Below are positions 37,219 through 46,692 of a stretch of 64,000 nt of DNA, piece by piece. The stretch is from Hyphomonas sp. CY54-11-8 (GTDB taxonomy: Bacteria; Pseudomonadota; Alphaproteobacteria; Caulobacterales; Hyphomonadaceae): positions 83,002 to 147,001 of the forward strand of contig NZ_AWFD01000003.1 in the NCBI RefSeq assembly GCF_000682735.1. The letters run 5' to 3'. The notes under the pieces were generated by a model. It saw only the letters and a program-made list of their open reading frames with translations. It had not been told where the DNA came from and ran no database searches. Made by a program: the position numbers and the translations under genes. Each line of letters opens with the position of its first letter. The stretch's first letter is position 1.

Positions 37219-39015
37219 ATGGCAGATGATGCACGGCCTGAGGCGTTTGACCCCGACGCCCTGCGCGACAAGTATCGCGCCGAACGCGACAAGCGCCTGC
37301 GCACAGAAGGCAATGAGCAATATGTGAACATGGTGGGTGACTTTGCCCATTATATCGACGATCCATATTGTGAATTCGAGCCGCGCGATCCGGCCACGGA
37401 CCATGTGGAAGTCTGCGTCATCGGCGGCGGCTTTGGCGGCCTGCTGGCAGCAGGAAAGCTGCGTGAGGCCGGGTTCGACGATATCCGCATGATCGAGAAG
37501 GGCGGTGACTTTGGCGGGACCTGGTACTGGAACCGCTATCCCGGCGCCGCCTGTGACATCGAAAGCTACATATACCTGCCGCTGCTGGAAGAGACTGGCT
37601 ACATGCCGGTGGAAAAATATTCCCGCGCGCCGGAAATCCTTGAGCACTCCCGCCGTATCGCCCGGCACTATGATCTCTACCGAAATGCCCTTCTGGGTAC
37701 GGAGATCACCGGGCTCAACTGGATCGAGGAAAAGAGCGCGTGGCAGGTGCTGACCAATCGCGGTGACGATTTCACCGCGCAATTCGTGGTCATGTCGAAT
37801 GGTCCGCTGAACCGGCCAAAACTGCCGGGCATCCAGGGCGTGGAAACCTTCAAGGGACACTCCTTCCACACCAGCCGCTGGGACTATGACTATACCGGCG
37901 GCGATTGTTCGGGCGAGCTCGACAAGCTGTCGGACAAGGTCGTCGGGATCATTGGTACCGGCGCGACCGCCGTTCAGTGCGTCCCGCATCTCGCCCGCGG
38001 CGCAAAGCATCTTTACGTGTTCCAGCGCACGCCTTCATCAGTGGATTACCGGGGTGATCGGCCGACAGACCCGGACTGGGTGAAGTCGCTCCAGCCTGGC
38101 TGGCAAAAAGCGCGGATGGAGAATTTCAATACGCTCGTTTCAGGCGGGTTTGCTCCTGTGGACATGGTACAGGATGGGTGGACGGACATTATCCGCAACC
38201 TGCTGCATATCGCGACACAGGAAGGCAACAAGGACCTGTCCCCGGAAAAACTGTCTGAGTTGGCCGAGCTGGCCGACTTCAAGAAGATGGAACAGGTGCG
38301 TGGCCGGGTTGACGAGATCGTCAAGGATCCTGCCACGGCGGAGGCGTTGAAGCCCTGGTACCGCCAGTTCTGCAAACGGCCCTGTTTCCACGATGATTAT
38401 CTCGCGGCCTTCAACCGGGACAATGTCACGCTGGTCGATACCGAAGGGCAGGGCGTCGATGCCATCACCGAGCATGGCGTGGTCGTAAAGGGCAAGGAGT
38501 ACAAGGTCGACTGCCTGATCTATGCGACTGGCTTCGAAGTCGGCACGGATTACACCCGCCGGGCCGGCTACAATCCGGTTGGCGAGGATGGTGTGTCGCT
38601 GGCGCAGGCATGGGGGAATGGCATGCGCAGCCTGCACGGCATGTTCGTGCACGGATTCCCGAACCTGTTCGTGATGGGTCCGGCGCAGGCTGGCTTTACG
38701 GCGAACTACCCGCATCTGCTGGCAGAACAGGCCGTGCAGATCGGCTACACGCTGGCCGAAACGAAAGCACGTCAGGCCGGAAGGTTCGAACTGACGGAAA
38801 AGGCCGAACAGGCCTGGGTCGATACGATCATCGAGAAGGCCATGCTGCGCCAGCAATTCCTGGAGGAATGCACGCCGGGTTACTACAACAATGAAGGCAA
38901 GCCGAGCGAGCGCGCCCGTCAGGATCTCTCCTATGGCGCCGGGCCCGATCCGTATTTTGCCATTCTGAAACAGTGGCGGGAAGAAGGGGAGCTGGCGGGA
39001 CTGTCGCTCGGTTGA
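37219..39015 (+). CDS. Baeyer-Villiger-type flavin monooxygenase
   Basis: 598-aa FAD- and NADPH-dependent monooxygenase. The FAD Rossmann motif is VIGGGFGGLLAAGKL (68-82), with YPGAACDIES shortly after. The family fingerprint FxGxxFHTxxW appears as FKGHSFHTSRW (211-221), and the NADPH site follows at IIGTGATAVQ (245-254). Such enzymes insert oxygen next to a ketone to give an ester or lactone, often in breakdown of cyclic or steroid ketones. An AGGAGG ribosome-binding site lies before the ATG. An ester-cleaving partner is not adjacent, though the exported dienelactone hydrolase is about 5 kb away. Confidence 0.9.
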   Translation: MADDARPEAFDPDALRDKYRAERDKRLRTEGNEQYVNMVGDFAHYIDDPYCEFEPRDPATDHVEVCVIGGGFGGLLAAGKLREAGFDDIRMIEKGGDFGGTWYWNRYPGAACDIESYIYLPLLEETGYMPVEKYSRAPEILEHSRRIARHYDLYRNALLGTEITGLNWIEEKSAWQVLTNRGDDFTAQFVVMSNGPLNRPKLPGIQGVETFKGHSFHTSRWDYDYTGGDCSGELDKLSDKVVGIIGTGATAVQCVPHLARGAKHLYVFQRTPSSVDYRGDRPTDPDWVKSLQPGWQKARMENFNTLVSGGFAPVDMVQDGWTDIIRNLLHIATQEGNKDLSPEKLSELAELADFKKMEQVRGRVDEIVKDPATAEALKPWYRQFCKRPCFHDDYLAAFNRDNVTLVDTEGQGVDAITEHGVVVKGKEYKVDCLIYATGFEVGTDYTRRAGYNPVGEDGVSLAQAWGNGMRSLHGMFVHGFPNLFVMGPAQAGFTANYPHLLAEQAVQIGYTLAETKARQAGRFELTEKAEQAWVDTIIEKAMLRQQFLEECTPGYYNNEGKPSERARQDLSYGAGPDPYFAILKQWREEGELAGLSLG

Positions 39016-39036
39016 GCGGCCCCGCCAATCGCCGGA

Positions 39037-40392
39037 TCAGTAGGTGATGCGCAGGTCCGAAATGGACTGGGCGATCTTGGTGTAGGCGTCGGTCAGTTCG
39101 TCGGCGCTTTCAGCCTTGAAGGCGAACTCCGTACCCGATGCGCAGTATTCGAGGATCTGCTTACCTTGTGACGGAGCCTTGAACGCGACCGTATAGACCC
39201 GCACGCCTTCCTCCTTGATGTTGTCGCAGAGTTTCTTGGCCTGGTCGAAGGATGAGCCTTCACCGGTATTGTGCCAGTTCAGGAAGTCACCGTCGGTCAT
39301 GATGATCATGGCCTTGGCAGAGTCCGGCGCGTCATATTCCAGCGGATCGGACCCGGATGGCCAGACACTATCCCATTGGGGAGAGATGGCATACCAGCCC
39401 CAGGCGATGCCGATATGTCCGGCGGTGCCGCCATTGGCATTCAGCTTACTAATATAATCTTTGAGCTTGTCCCGGTCATCCGTCAGCGGAAGAGGGCCGA
39501 TCGGGTTGCAGGAAGCCATGCTCCAGCGATCACGGTGGGAATCGTATGTCGGCTCGATGGCCTCGATCCAGGCAAAGGGGCCGGGATCTTCATCCGTATA
39601 GGCTTCTGACCCGAGGCGTTCCTCGACACAGGTATTGGTGAAGGTCTCCGAAGAGGTGTGCTCAACGTCCTGATATTCGTAACGGCGGCAACGGCCATTG
39701 CGTCTCCATTCCACGCACACCCTTTCCGTTGTGGTGTAGGTGTTGGTGAACGTGCGAGTCGGGTTCAGGTTCGTGACTTTCTTGAAGTAGTCACCTGCAT
39801 CTACATAGTTGGAATAGGAAACCATAGAGATACGGACATCGCCCATATCTTCGGTGGCGCCCGTCGGCAGAAGGACGTCGACGGCATCTTCTGCGGCATC
39901 CTTCAAGGCGCCCATCTTGCCATCCCAACCCATAGAGCCCGAGATGTCGAATACGAACGAAACGTCGACATTACCGATCCCGTAGGTGGAGCCGGAGGTG
40001 ACTGTGAAATCCAGATACTGGTAGCCGATCAGTTCGGTCAGCGTGGTTTTCTGCTGGCACTTGATCGTGGCGTTGATGTCCTGTGAGCCTTCCGAATAGG
40101 TGACTTCAACAGGCTTGCAGCCAACGGCGTAATTCTTGGCCTTCACCACGCCATCGACGAAATTGTTGATATAGGTGTTGATCTCGGCCTTGGACTTGCC
40201 TGCCTGCATCTCGCGAGAGCCGGCGATCACCGCATTGTCCATCGTATACTGGATGAACTGGCGGCTCGTATTGGTGTTCTGCAGGTCGATCGCGATACCG
40301 ACCAGTGCCAGAATAGGGATGATCGCAATTGCCAGAATGATCGCGACATTGCCTTCGCGATTATCGATCCAATTGGTCAACTTGTTCAACAT
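39037..40392 (-). CDS. TadG-like pilus-assembly protein with VWA domain
   Basis: 451-aa protein. The N terminus RNREGNVAIILAIAIIPILALVG-like hydrophobic segment (about 13-35) is the TadE/TadG anchor that keeps it in the inner membrane. The von Willebrand A domain has a complete MIDAS motif DISGSMG (149-155). Six or more Cys residues between 190 and 270 suggest disulphides in the periplasm. TadG proteins help assemble Flp/Tad pili, but no tad genes are nearby, so it may be an orphan or have another adhesion role. It converges with the monooxygenase gene. Confidence 0.87.
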   Translation of the reverse strand: MLNKLTNWIDNREGNVAIILAIAIIPILALVGIAIDLQNTNTSRQFIQYTMDNAVIAGSREMQAGKSKAEINTYINNFVDGVVKAKNYAVGCKPVEVTYSEGSQDINATIKCQQKTTLTELIGYQYLDFTVTSGSTYGIGNVDVSFVFDISGSMGWDGKMGALKDAAEDAVDVLLPTGATEDMGDVRISMVSYSNYVDAGDYFKKVTNLNPTRTFTNTYTTTERVCVEWRRNGRCRRYEYQDVEHTSSETFTNTCVEERLGSEAYTDEDPGPFAWIEAIEPTYDSHRDRWSMASCNPIGPLPLTDDRDKLKDYISKLNANGGTAGHIGIAWGWYAISPQWDSVWPSGSDPLEYDAPDSAKAMIIMTDGDFLNWHNTGEGSSFDQAKKLCDNIKEEGVRVYTVAFKAPSQGKQILEYCASGTEFAFKAESADELTDAYTKIAQSISDLRITY

Positions 40393-40674
40393 GCGCTTGT
40401 CCCACCTGTAGACATTCGGAATGGATTATGGGCGATTAACGTTTCCACCAGACTAAGAAGCAGGTGAAAACTCCTTACGCTGTGCAAGTATCTGGTAAGG
40501 ATTCCTGGGGGGTGCCTTCGGGAGAAAACAGGCCAATTTGCGTAAGGCCTGCAACAGAACGCAGCGTTTCACGCTGGCCATGTCAGGCCGGCTCGTGCAA
40601 ACAGCCTGCATAAACAAACCGCAGGCGCAAAGCACCAGACGGATCATTTCGGGCCATCGCGGGAGGAGGAGAGA

Positions 40675-41496
40675 ATGGATCTGGTCGTTCAGTATGGCCC
40701 GCTACTCGTGGCGCTTGCCCTGGCAGGTGCGGCCGCCGGGCTCGCCGCCGGCCTGTTCGGCATTGGCGGCGGCGCCATCATCGTGCCGGTCCTGTACTTC
40801 CTGTTCGATGCCATGGGCTATGGCGAGGCAGCGATGCATGTGGCCGTATCGACCTCGCTTGCCACGATTATCCTCACCTCTGCGCGCAGCGTCAGCGCTC
40901 ACAACAGCCATGGTGCTGTCGATTGGTCGATCATCCGCGGATGGGCGCCATGGATCGTGCTGGGCGCGCTGGCAGGCATGTCGCTTACGGGATTCCTTTC
41001 AAAGCGGGCCCTGCTCGGCATCTTCGGATCGCTCGCTTTCGTGTTGTCGGCCCAACTGTTTTTCGGGCGTCCCACTTGGCGCCTTGCCGATGACATGCCG
41101 AAGGGGCCGCTGCGCGCGGCACTGGGCATGGCGGTGGGGGCATTGTCGGCGCTGATGGGGATCGGCGGCGGCACGTTCGGCGTCAGCCTGATGACACTCT
41201 ACGGCCGGCCGATACACCAGGCTGTTGCGACCGCCGCCGGTTGGGGGGTGGCCATCGGTCTGCCGTCCGCCATCATGGCAATCTATATCGGCTGGGGGCG
41301 GGAAGGCCTGCCGCCATTCTCGCTCGGCCATGTAAACCTTGCGGCTTTCGCGCTGATCTCGCTGTTCACTGTCACGATGGCGCCGGTCGGGGCATCGCTG
41401 GCACACAAGCTCGACGCGGCGCGCCTCCGCCGGATGTTCGCCATCCTGTTGGCCCTGGTTGCTGCGCGCATGTTGTGGAAGGCGCTCGGGCTCTGA
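40675..41496 (+). CDS. TauE/SafE family sulfite/organosulfur exporter-like permease
   Basis: 273-aa protein with about eight membrane segments. It has the two-fold GLAAGLFGIGGGAIIVPVLYFL and GALSALMGIGGGTFGVSLMTLYG repeats of TSUP transporters. Family members move sulfite, sulfoacetate or other small anions. A strong GGAGGAG ribosome-binding site precedes the ATG. It ends 4 bases before the convergent HupE gene. Confidence 0.9.
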   Translation: MDLVVQYGPLLVALALAGAAAGLAAGLFGIGGGAIIVPVLYFLFDAMGYGEAAMHVAVSTSLATIILTSARSVSAHNSHGAVDWSIIRGWAPWIVLGALAGMSLTGFLSKRALLGIFGSLAFVLSAQLFFGRPTWRLADDMPKGPLRAALGMAVGALSALMGIGGGTFGVSLMTLYGRPIHQAVATAAGWGVAIGLPSAIMAIYIGWGREGLPPFSLGHVNLAAFALISLFTVTMAPVGASLAHKLDAARLRRMFAILLALVAARMLWKALGL

Positions 41497-41500
41497 CAGT

Positions 41501-42508
41501 TCAGACGCCGAAGAAGGCCCCGGCGATCCGCTCGATCGCCCAGTAGCTGCCCATGAAGCCGATGAAATAGGCGAGCCCCACGCGCACCGGCACCATGCGC
41601 CTGGCTGCCAATTTGTGAACGACAAACGCTGCCGCCATCAGGGCGCTCACAAACAGGACTTGCCCGGCTTCCACGCCGACATTGAACAACAGCAGCGCCA
41701 TCGCCTCGGCCCCTTTGGGCAAGCCGATCTCCGCCAGCGCGCCGGCAAATCCAAAGCCGTGGATCAGGCCGAATCCGAAGGCGATAGCCCATGGAATGCG
41801 CTGGCTGAGCGTGTCCCAGCCCTTGATCCGATGCATGGCCTCGGCGCCCAGCAGCGCGATACTCATCGCGATGGTGATCTCCACCGGCGGGCCGGGCAGG
41901 GTGACGCCGCCGAGTGTGGCTGCCGCCAGCGTGATGGAGTGCGCAACGGTGAAGGCAGTGAGGGTCAGCAACAGTTGTTTCGGGCGCACCAGCAGGACCA
42001 TGCCCAGCACGAACAGGAGGTGGTCCCAGCCGAAGATGATGTGCTCTACGCCGATCCGAAAATAGGTGGTCACAGGTGCGCCGGTGGGGACGGTAAGGTC
42101 CAGCACGGGGGAGGAGGGGCGCAACACGGCGCCAATATCGTCGCCCTCCAGCCGGTCGATCCGCACAAATGCGTCTGTCAGGGTTCGCTCCAGCCCGTCG
42201 ATCCGGATCTCGCCCTGATTGAGGTCGCAGCTGGTTGTCCATCGCTGTACCAGCGTCCCGCCGGGCGAGGCGACATATTCACCTTCGCGCGCGCAGTCGT
42301 TCGGAAAGACCGGGTCGATCTTCAGGCGCCGTCCATCCAGTGCGGGCTGTTTCCATGTGACGTCATAGACGCCCGGGGACGTCTCGATCACTTCCAGATA
42401 GGCCGGGCGCACTTCATGCGCCGCTGCAGGCGCTGCGGACATCAGCCAGACGACGAAGCCTGCAAGGAAGGCCGTCAGCCAGCGGATCAGACCGGACCTA
42501 TTCGGCAT
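41501..42508 (-). CDS. HupE/UreJ family metal permease-like protein
   Basis: 335-aa protein. A signal peptide (1-30, ending PAAA) leads to an N-terminal extracytoplasmic domain (31-145) and about six C-terminal membrane helices. The HupE/UreJ motif HIIFGWDHLLF (156-166), plus His190 in TAFTVAHSIT, supplies likely metal ligands; the family is linked to nickel or cobalt uptake. The start I chose (ATG at 42508) overlaps the end of the isomerase gene by 11 bases, with GAAGG upstream. It is the last gene of a DUF3604-PPIase-HupE operon. Confidence 0.88.
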   Translation of the reverse strand: MPNRSGLIRWLTAFLAGFVVWLMSAAPAAAHEVRPAYLEVIETSPGVYDVTWKQPALDGRRLKIDPVFPNDCAREGEYVASPGGTLVQRWTTSCDLNQGEIRIDGLERTLTDAFVRIDRLEGDDIGAVLRPSSPVLDLTVPTGAPVTTYFRIGVEHIIFGWDHLLFVLGMVLLVRPKQLLLTLTAFTVAHSITLAAATLGGVTLPGPPVEITIAMSIALLGAEAMHRIKGWDTLSQRIPWAIAFGFGLIHGFGFAGALAEIGLPKGAEAMALLLFNVGVEAGQVLFVSALMAAAFVVHKLAARRMVPVRVGLAYFIGFMGSYWAIERIAGAFFGV

Positions 42509-43364
42509 TGATGCCTTCAACCTCGACCTTGTAGCGGGCGATGATTTCCTGGATCGCTTTTTCGTTTTCCTCGCGCCGTGTCTGATCCTGCCAGTCGGCA
42601 AGGACGGCATCTTTCACGTCATCGAAGGGTGGAAGCTGGGGCGGGGCATTGGCGCTGACCTGGACGAGGTGCACGCCGAGGGCGGAGCGGATGGGGCCGG
42701 TCCAGAGGACCGAGGCCGGCGTTGCGGCGATCGATTGCGCAAACTCGCCGCCGAACAGGCGTACGACTTCGCGAAGCGGCAAGTCACCATAAGCACGCTG
42801 CAGCATGAACGGGTCGCCTGCCTCCCGCCAGTCTTTTCCGGCGTTCAGCTCACCGAGCAAGGCTTCCGCGTCAGAAGTTGCGGAAGCGCCTCGAACATCC
42901 TCGCTCAGAAAGACGTGCCGGAACGTGACCTTCTGCGGTTCGGTAAACCGGTCCGCATGGGTCTCGTACCATTCGAGCAGAACGGCATCGTTCGGCGTTT
43001 CCTCGCGGGCGAGGTCGGCGACCATGAAGGTCATCTTTTGTGCGAGGCGCCGGGTCACGATCGTGTCGCCTTCATCGAGGCCGAGACGCTTGGCTTCCCG
43101 GGCCAGCGCCTCGTCGCGCACATAGTCATTGACCATGGCCACCATGTCTTCGCCGGACGGCAGCGAGCCCGCTTCCGCCGTGTAGATCGAGGCGAGGCGT
43201 TCCAGATCCGCACTGGAAACGCGGATGGTGCGCGCTTCATTGGCCCGCCCGGACGCGACAAGGTTCCAGGCGATGAACACCGCCAAAGCGGCGAAGATGA
43301 AGTGTACGAGCGGCTCGCGCAGCAGCACGGGCCAGCGGCGCACCTGTTCGGTCGTGTCGGTCAA
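42498..43364 (-). CDS. Membrane-anchored parvulin-type peptidyl-prolyl isomerase
   Basis: 288-aa protein with one N-terminal membrane anchor (about 20-38, FIFAALAVFIAWNLV), then a periplasmic chaperone-like helical part and a PpiC-type rotamase region (PQKVTFRHVFLSED, then FGGEFAQSI and ALGVHLVQVSA). The start is TTG at 43364, with AGGA 8 bases upstream and no better ATG. It lies 17 bases after DUF3604 and overlaps HupE, so it probably serves as a dedicated foldase for one of them. Confidence 0.87.
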   Translation of the reverse strand: MTDTTEQVRRWPVLLREPLVHFIFAALAVFIAWNLVASGRANEARTIRVSSADLERLASIYTAEAGSLPSGEDMVAMVNDYVRDEALAREAKRLGLDEGDTIVTRRLAQKMTFMVADLAREETPNDAVLLEWYETHADRFTEPQKVTFRHVFLSEDVRGASATSDAEALLGELNAGKDWREAGDPFMLQRAYGDLPLREVVRLFGGEFAQSIAATPASVLWTGPIRSALGVHLVQVSANAPPQLPPFDDVKDAVLADWQDQTRREENEKAIQEIIARYKVEVEGINAE

Positions 43365-43381
43365 ATTGTATTCCTGTCGCG

Positions 43382-45292
43382 TCAGCCGCCGGGGATATAC
43401 CAGATCGGGGACGTGTAGGCACGTTCCTGGATCGTCTCCGGTACGTCAGGCCGCGGCGGGGTGCCGTTGCGCATGGCTTCCCATGTCGACCAGCGGCAGG
43501 ATGGGTTTTCCAGCACGCGGACATAATAGGTCGCGCGGCGCGCCGGATCGAAGTCCGGATCGGTCCAAAGGACTTTCAGCTCGCCGGCACCCTCATTCGA
43601 CGGGGTACAGGTCGACATATCGACCGAGGCGCCGTTGTCGGTGCAGCGGCGAGTGGACGGGTCCGGCGTGCCATTGTCACAGGCGACGTCGATGACTTCC
43701 TCGCCATCGCTGGTCACCTTCACCACCTGCAGGCGCTGAAGTGTGCCGCCATTCGGGTCGCGCTGGGCCCAGGCGATGAAGGCCGGGGCTTCGCCGGTGC
43801 CGACCAGATCGCCGCCCATCGGCACGCCGCCCTCATAGGCTTCGTGCGAGAGGTTTGCAGACGCCAGCATGTCTTCGTCAAAGCCGAAGCCGCCGAAGAA
43901 GCGCACTTTCATGCGCGGGCCGGTCGTCGCGAAGGTTTCCTTGCGGCGGAAGGCATCGAAGATGGCTTCGCGTGTGTTTTCCTCCGCCCAGACGCCCGTC
44001 AGGCCGCTGGCGCTCCAGCGGGAGAACCAGTGTTTGGCGCTCATGACGGCGGAATTGTCTTCCGGCTGGTCGCCCCAACCGGTTGTCCCGGGGAAGGGGA
44101 CGGAACCGCGTGCAATGGGTGTTCCGTCGACTATGCCGATCTTCGACCAGTAGTCAGCCTCCGAATAGGCGCCGCCGGCCACGTGGCTGTCAGAAGCGGC
44201 CACCAGGCCGAAACGGAAGGGGTCAAAGCCCTTTTCTTCCTGCAGTTTCAGCCCGTTGCGATAGGCTTCGCGGACATAGGAACCCTTTGTCGCGCCGACC
44301 GTGAAGGCGCCCAGGAGTTCGTCATAGATTTCGAAATTCGCCCATTCGTCATTGGGGGAGAGGTCCGGGTGGGTCTCGCTCGTACCTTTGACCTGCGTCA
44401 CCTCGACCAGTGGCTCATTGCGCATGCGTTGTTCGGCATAGGCCGTATCGAGCGGCTCGCCATTATATGTTTCCAGACGGAACATCTGGCCGTCAGACAC
44501 ATTGGAGTTATGCGGGATGGAGATGACTTCCATGCCGGCTTCGCGCTGCGCATCCATCCAGTCCCACAGATCTTCCGGATTGGTGGAGTCGAGCGTCGAG
44601 AAGGCCCGCACAGGCGCCTTGCCCTTGAAGAAGACGTTGCGGTGCAGGTTGCCGCCGCCAAAGCCGCCATTCTCATCCGGCGTGGTCACCGAGGTGAATT
44701 CATAGGCGGCAAAGGTCGTGAACTTGCCGGGCTGGTTGTATTTGTCTGCGGCAGCCACATTCTGAAGCCAGACCGAATTGATCGTATCAAGATCATACAT
44801 GTCTTCGATTGGCTTGCCGGTGCGGACCGACTGGCCAACGCCCTGGAAGGCCGCGGTGATCTTTTCCGGATCGGTCGAGAACATGTCCTTTGCGCGCGGC
44901 AGATCGGAGAGTTTCGTTCCGGGTGTGTCCATGGCCGGCAGGATGCCGAGATATTCGGCGTGGTCGGTCACCGTGTAGAAGTCGAGCGGGCCGCCCGCAA
45001 TGGTCATGTCAAAGCCGGACGGGTGCTGGATGGTTTCGCCGAGCGCGAAGCGGTAGGCGTCATCGGCGGTGCGGCGCACGTTGAAGATATAGGCGTCGAA
45101 GCTGGACCGCGTGTGGATATGAAGGTCGCCGAAATAGGCGTTGCGATCGGGGTTGTAGCCGGCCGTGCGTCCGATTTCTGCCGCCGGTGCGGTCTCCGCC
45201 GCAGACGTGCTGGCTTCTTCTGTTGATGTGGCTGTGCCGCTGCAGGCCGCCAACGTCATGATCACGGCCAGAGCCGTTGCTTGCTTCAACAT
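43382..45292 (-). CDS. DUF3604 protein, exported PHP-like metallohydrolase
   Basis: 636-aa protein. A lipoprotein signal ends in TLAAC (Cys17). The body starts with AYFGDLHIHTRSSFDAYIF (His58, His60), followed by FYTVTDHAEYLG and VISIPHNSN, which match the metal-binding motifs of the PHP phosphoesterase fold; VAASDSHVAGGAY adds a further metal-ligand motif. DUF3604 has no established substrate to my knowledge. The ribosome-binding site GGAGG is 6 bases before the ATG. It heads a three-gene operon with a foldase and a metal permease. Confidence 0.9.
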   Translation of the reverse strand: MLKQATALAVIMTLAACSGTATSTEEASTSAAETAPAAEIGRTAGYNPDRNAYFGDLHIHTRSSFDAYIFNVRRTADDAYRFALGETIQHPSGFDMTIAGGPLDFYTVTDHAEYLGILPAMDTPGTKLSDLPRAKDMFSTDPEKITAAFQGVGQSVRTGKPIEDMYDLDTINSVWLQNVAAADKYNQPGKFTTFAAYEFTSVTTPDENGGFGGGNLHRNVFFKGKAPVRAFSTLDSTNPEDLWDWMDAQREAGMEVISIPHNSNVSDGQMFRLETYNGEPLDTAYAEQRMRNEPLVEVTQVKGTSETHPDLSPNDEWANFEIYDELLGAFTVGATKGSYVREAYRNGLKLQEEKGFDPFRFGLVAASDSHVAGGAYSEADYWSKIGIVDGTPIARGSVPFPGTTGWGDQPEDNSAVMSAKHWFSRWSASGLTGVWAEENTREAIFDAFRRKETFATTGPRMKVRFFGGFGFDEDMLASANLSHEAYEGGVPMGGDLVGTGEAPAFIAWAQRDPNGGTLQRLQVVKVTSDGEEVIDVACDNGTPDPSTRRCTDNGASVDMSTCTPSNEGAGELKVLWTDPDFDPARRATYYVRVLENPSCRWSTWEAMRNGTPPRPDVPETIQERAYTSPIWYIPGG

Positions 45293-45385
45293 GCATTCCT
45301 CCCTCTCGCGCCTCTATATTGGCACTTGGAGTGCATTTAGATCGCGATTGGGAGGAGTGTCCAGCCTGACGCGGCGTCGCAACTG

Positions 45386-45754
45386 CTATACGGTTGAAAT
45401 GTCCGTAATCTTGTAGGTGAGCGGTGTTTCGCCATGGCTTGCCACGGTGATGTATTCGCCTTCCTTGAAGACATGGTCACCCAGCCGGTAGCCGGCTTCG
45501 TCGTCACCCTCATCGTCTTCGTCATAGTGGAATTTCCACTGGTTGCCGCGATGGGTCAGCAGGCCGGTCGCATGCTCGTCCGGGTCGGGGTGGAAGCGGG
45601 TGACCCGGCATTCCTTCTTGTGTTCCCGCCAGGCGTCGACATCCAGATGACCATCTTCGGTCAGCGGCGCGACGATGAAATATCCGATGCGGGTGTCGCC
45701 CTCGGTGATGCCGGGATTGCGGGCGAGCTGCAGGGTAATGCGTTTCAGAGTCAT
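45386..45754 (-). CDS. Hypothetical protein, 122 aa
   Basis: Small acidic cytoplasmic protein, no recognised family. It has no signal peptide or membrane segment. A run of Asp/Glu in KFHYDEDDEGDDEAGYRLGDH is followed by FKEGEYITVASHGETPLTYKI, which looks like beta strands. It starts 27 bases after the universal stress protein gene on the same strand, so a shared transcript is probable. Confidence 0.72.
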   Translation of the reverse strand: MTLKRITLQLARNPGITEGDTRIGYFIVAPLTEDGHLDVDAWREHKKECRVTRFHPDPDEHATGLLTHRGNQWKFHYDEDDEGDDEAGYRLGDHVFKEGEYITVASHGETPLTYKITDISTV

Positions 45755-45781
45755 CTTTTTCTCCGGTTTAGCGGGCCAGAA

Positions 45782-46609
45782 TTAGCGGGCAAGAGCGAGC
45801 GCTGGGGCTTCGTCGGCATCCAGCAGGCGCTGGGTCGTACCGCCGAACAGGCGTTCGCCAATGCGGGAATGGCCATAGGCCCCCGCAACAATTATTGAAG
45901 CGTTACTGCCTTTGGCGAGGGACAGGAGACCGCTGGCCACCTGGCCTTCGATCGGCATGCGCTTGTGTTTCACATTGTGGGAGTCGAGCCAGGCTTCGAG
46001 GGCTGCCGGACTGGAGGCATCACGGGGCTGGTCCTTGCCGAGATCGGATTCGTTCTGGGCGATGATCACCTCTCCGAATGCCTTGACGATCGGCAGGTGG
46101 AACCGCACGGCGCGGGCAGCGCCATTGGACCCGTCCCACGCGACGACCACCGGTCCATCGGTCAGCGGCTCAGACCCGGCCATGACGACCGGCAGGCGTG
46201 CTTCCATCAGGACATATTCGAAAGACAGGCTCAGCGGATCTGCTGCTTTCTGGACGCTGTGTGGAAACACAACGGCATCGGCGAGCGTCGCCGCATTGGC
46301 CCCGGCCCGCTCGGCTATATCGACGATGTGGGAAAAGTCGCACGGAATGTTTGCCCCGTCGGTTGCCGCCTCAAAGGTCGCTTTTGCACGGGCGATCACT
46401 TCTTCCTGCAGGGCGGAGATATCCCGCGTTGCGTTGGCCGCGAGGCCCGTCGCTTCCGGGGTCGACATCACGATCAGCGTCGAGGTGGGGTCGGGCAGTG
46501 CGCATACGCCGCTGACCGGCACGTTCAGGCGCCGGGCAATTCCCAGAGCGGTCAGTGTCGAAGCGCGGTCAGCTGATTCCGACCCTTCCAGCATGGCGAC
46601 AACGGACAT
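45782..46609 (-). CDS. Universal stress protein family, two-domain
   Basis: 275-aa cytoplasmic protein with two UspA-like halves. The C-terminal half keeps the nucleotide-binding loop as VAGAYGHSRIGERLFGGTT; the N-terminal half has lost it. The GGGAG ribosome-binding site lies just before the ATG. It is placed between leucine dehydrogenase and a small unknown gene on the same strand. Confidence 0.87.
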   Translation of the reverse strand: MSVVAMLEGSESADRASTLTALGIARRLNVPVSGVCALPDPTSTLIVMSTPEATGLAANATRDISALQEEVIARAKATFEAATDGANIPCDFSHIVDIAERAGANAATLADAVVFPHSVQKAADPLSLSFEYVLMEARLPVVMAGSEPLTDGPVVVAWDGSNGAARAVRFHLPIVKAFGEVIIAQNESDLGKDQPRDASSPAALEAWLDSHNVKHKRMPIEGQVASGLLSLAKGSNASIIVAGAYGHSRIGERLFGGTTQRLLDADEAPALALAR

Positions 46610-46692
46610 GTGCGTCTCCCTGTTAATTCACCCGCAACGGGCTTTCAGGACACCACGTCTAACACGCTGAACGTGCAATTGTGCAAGGGATT

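Noticed and set aside
40425..40445. CtrA-like TTAA half-sites upstream of the TadG-like gene
   Set aside because: On the - strand it reads TTAA-N7-TAAT, missing the second TTAA; too weak to call.
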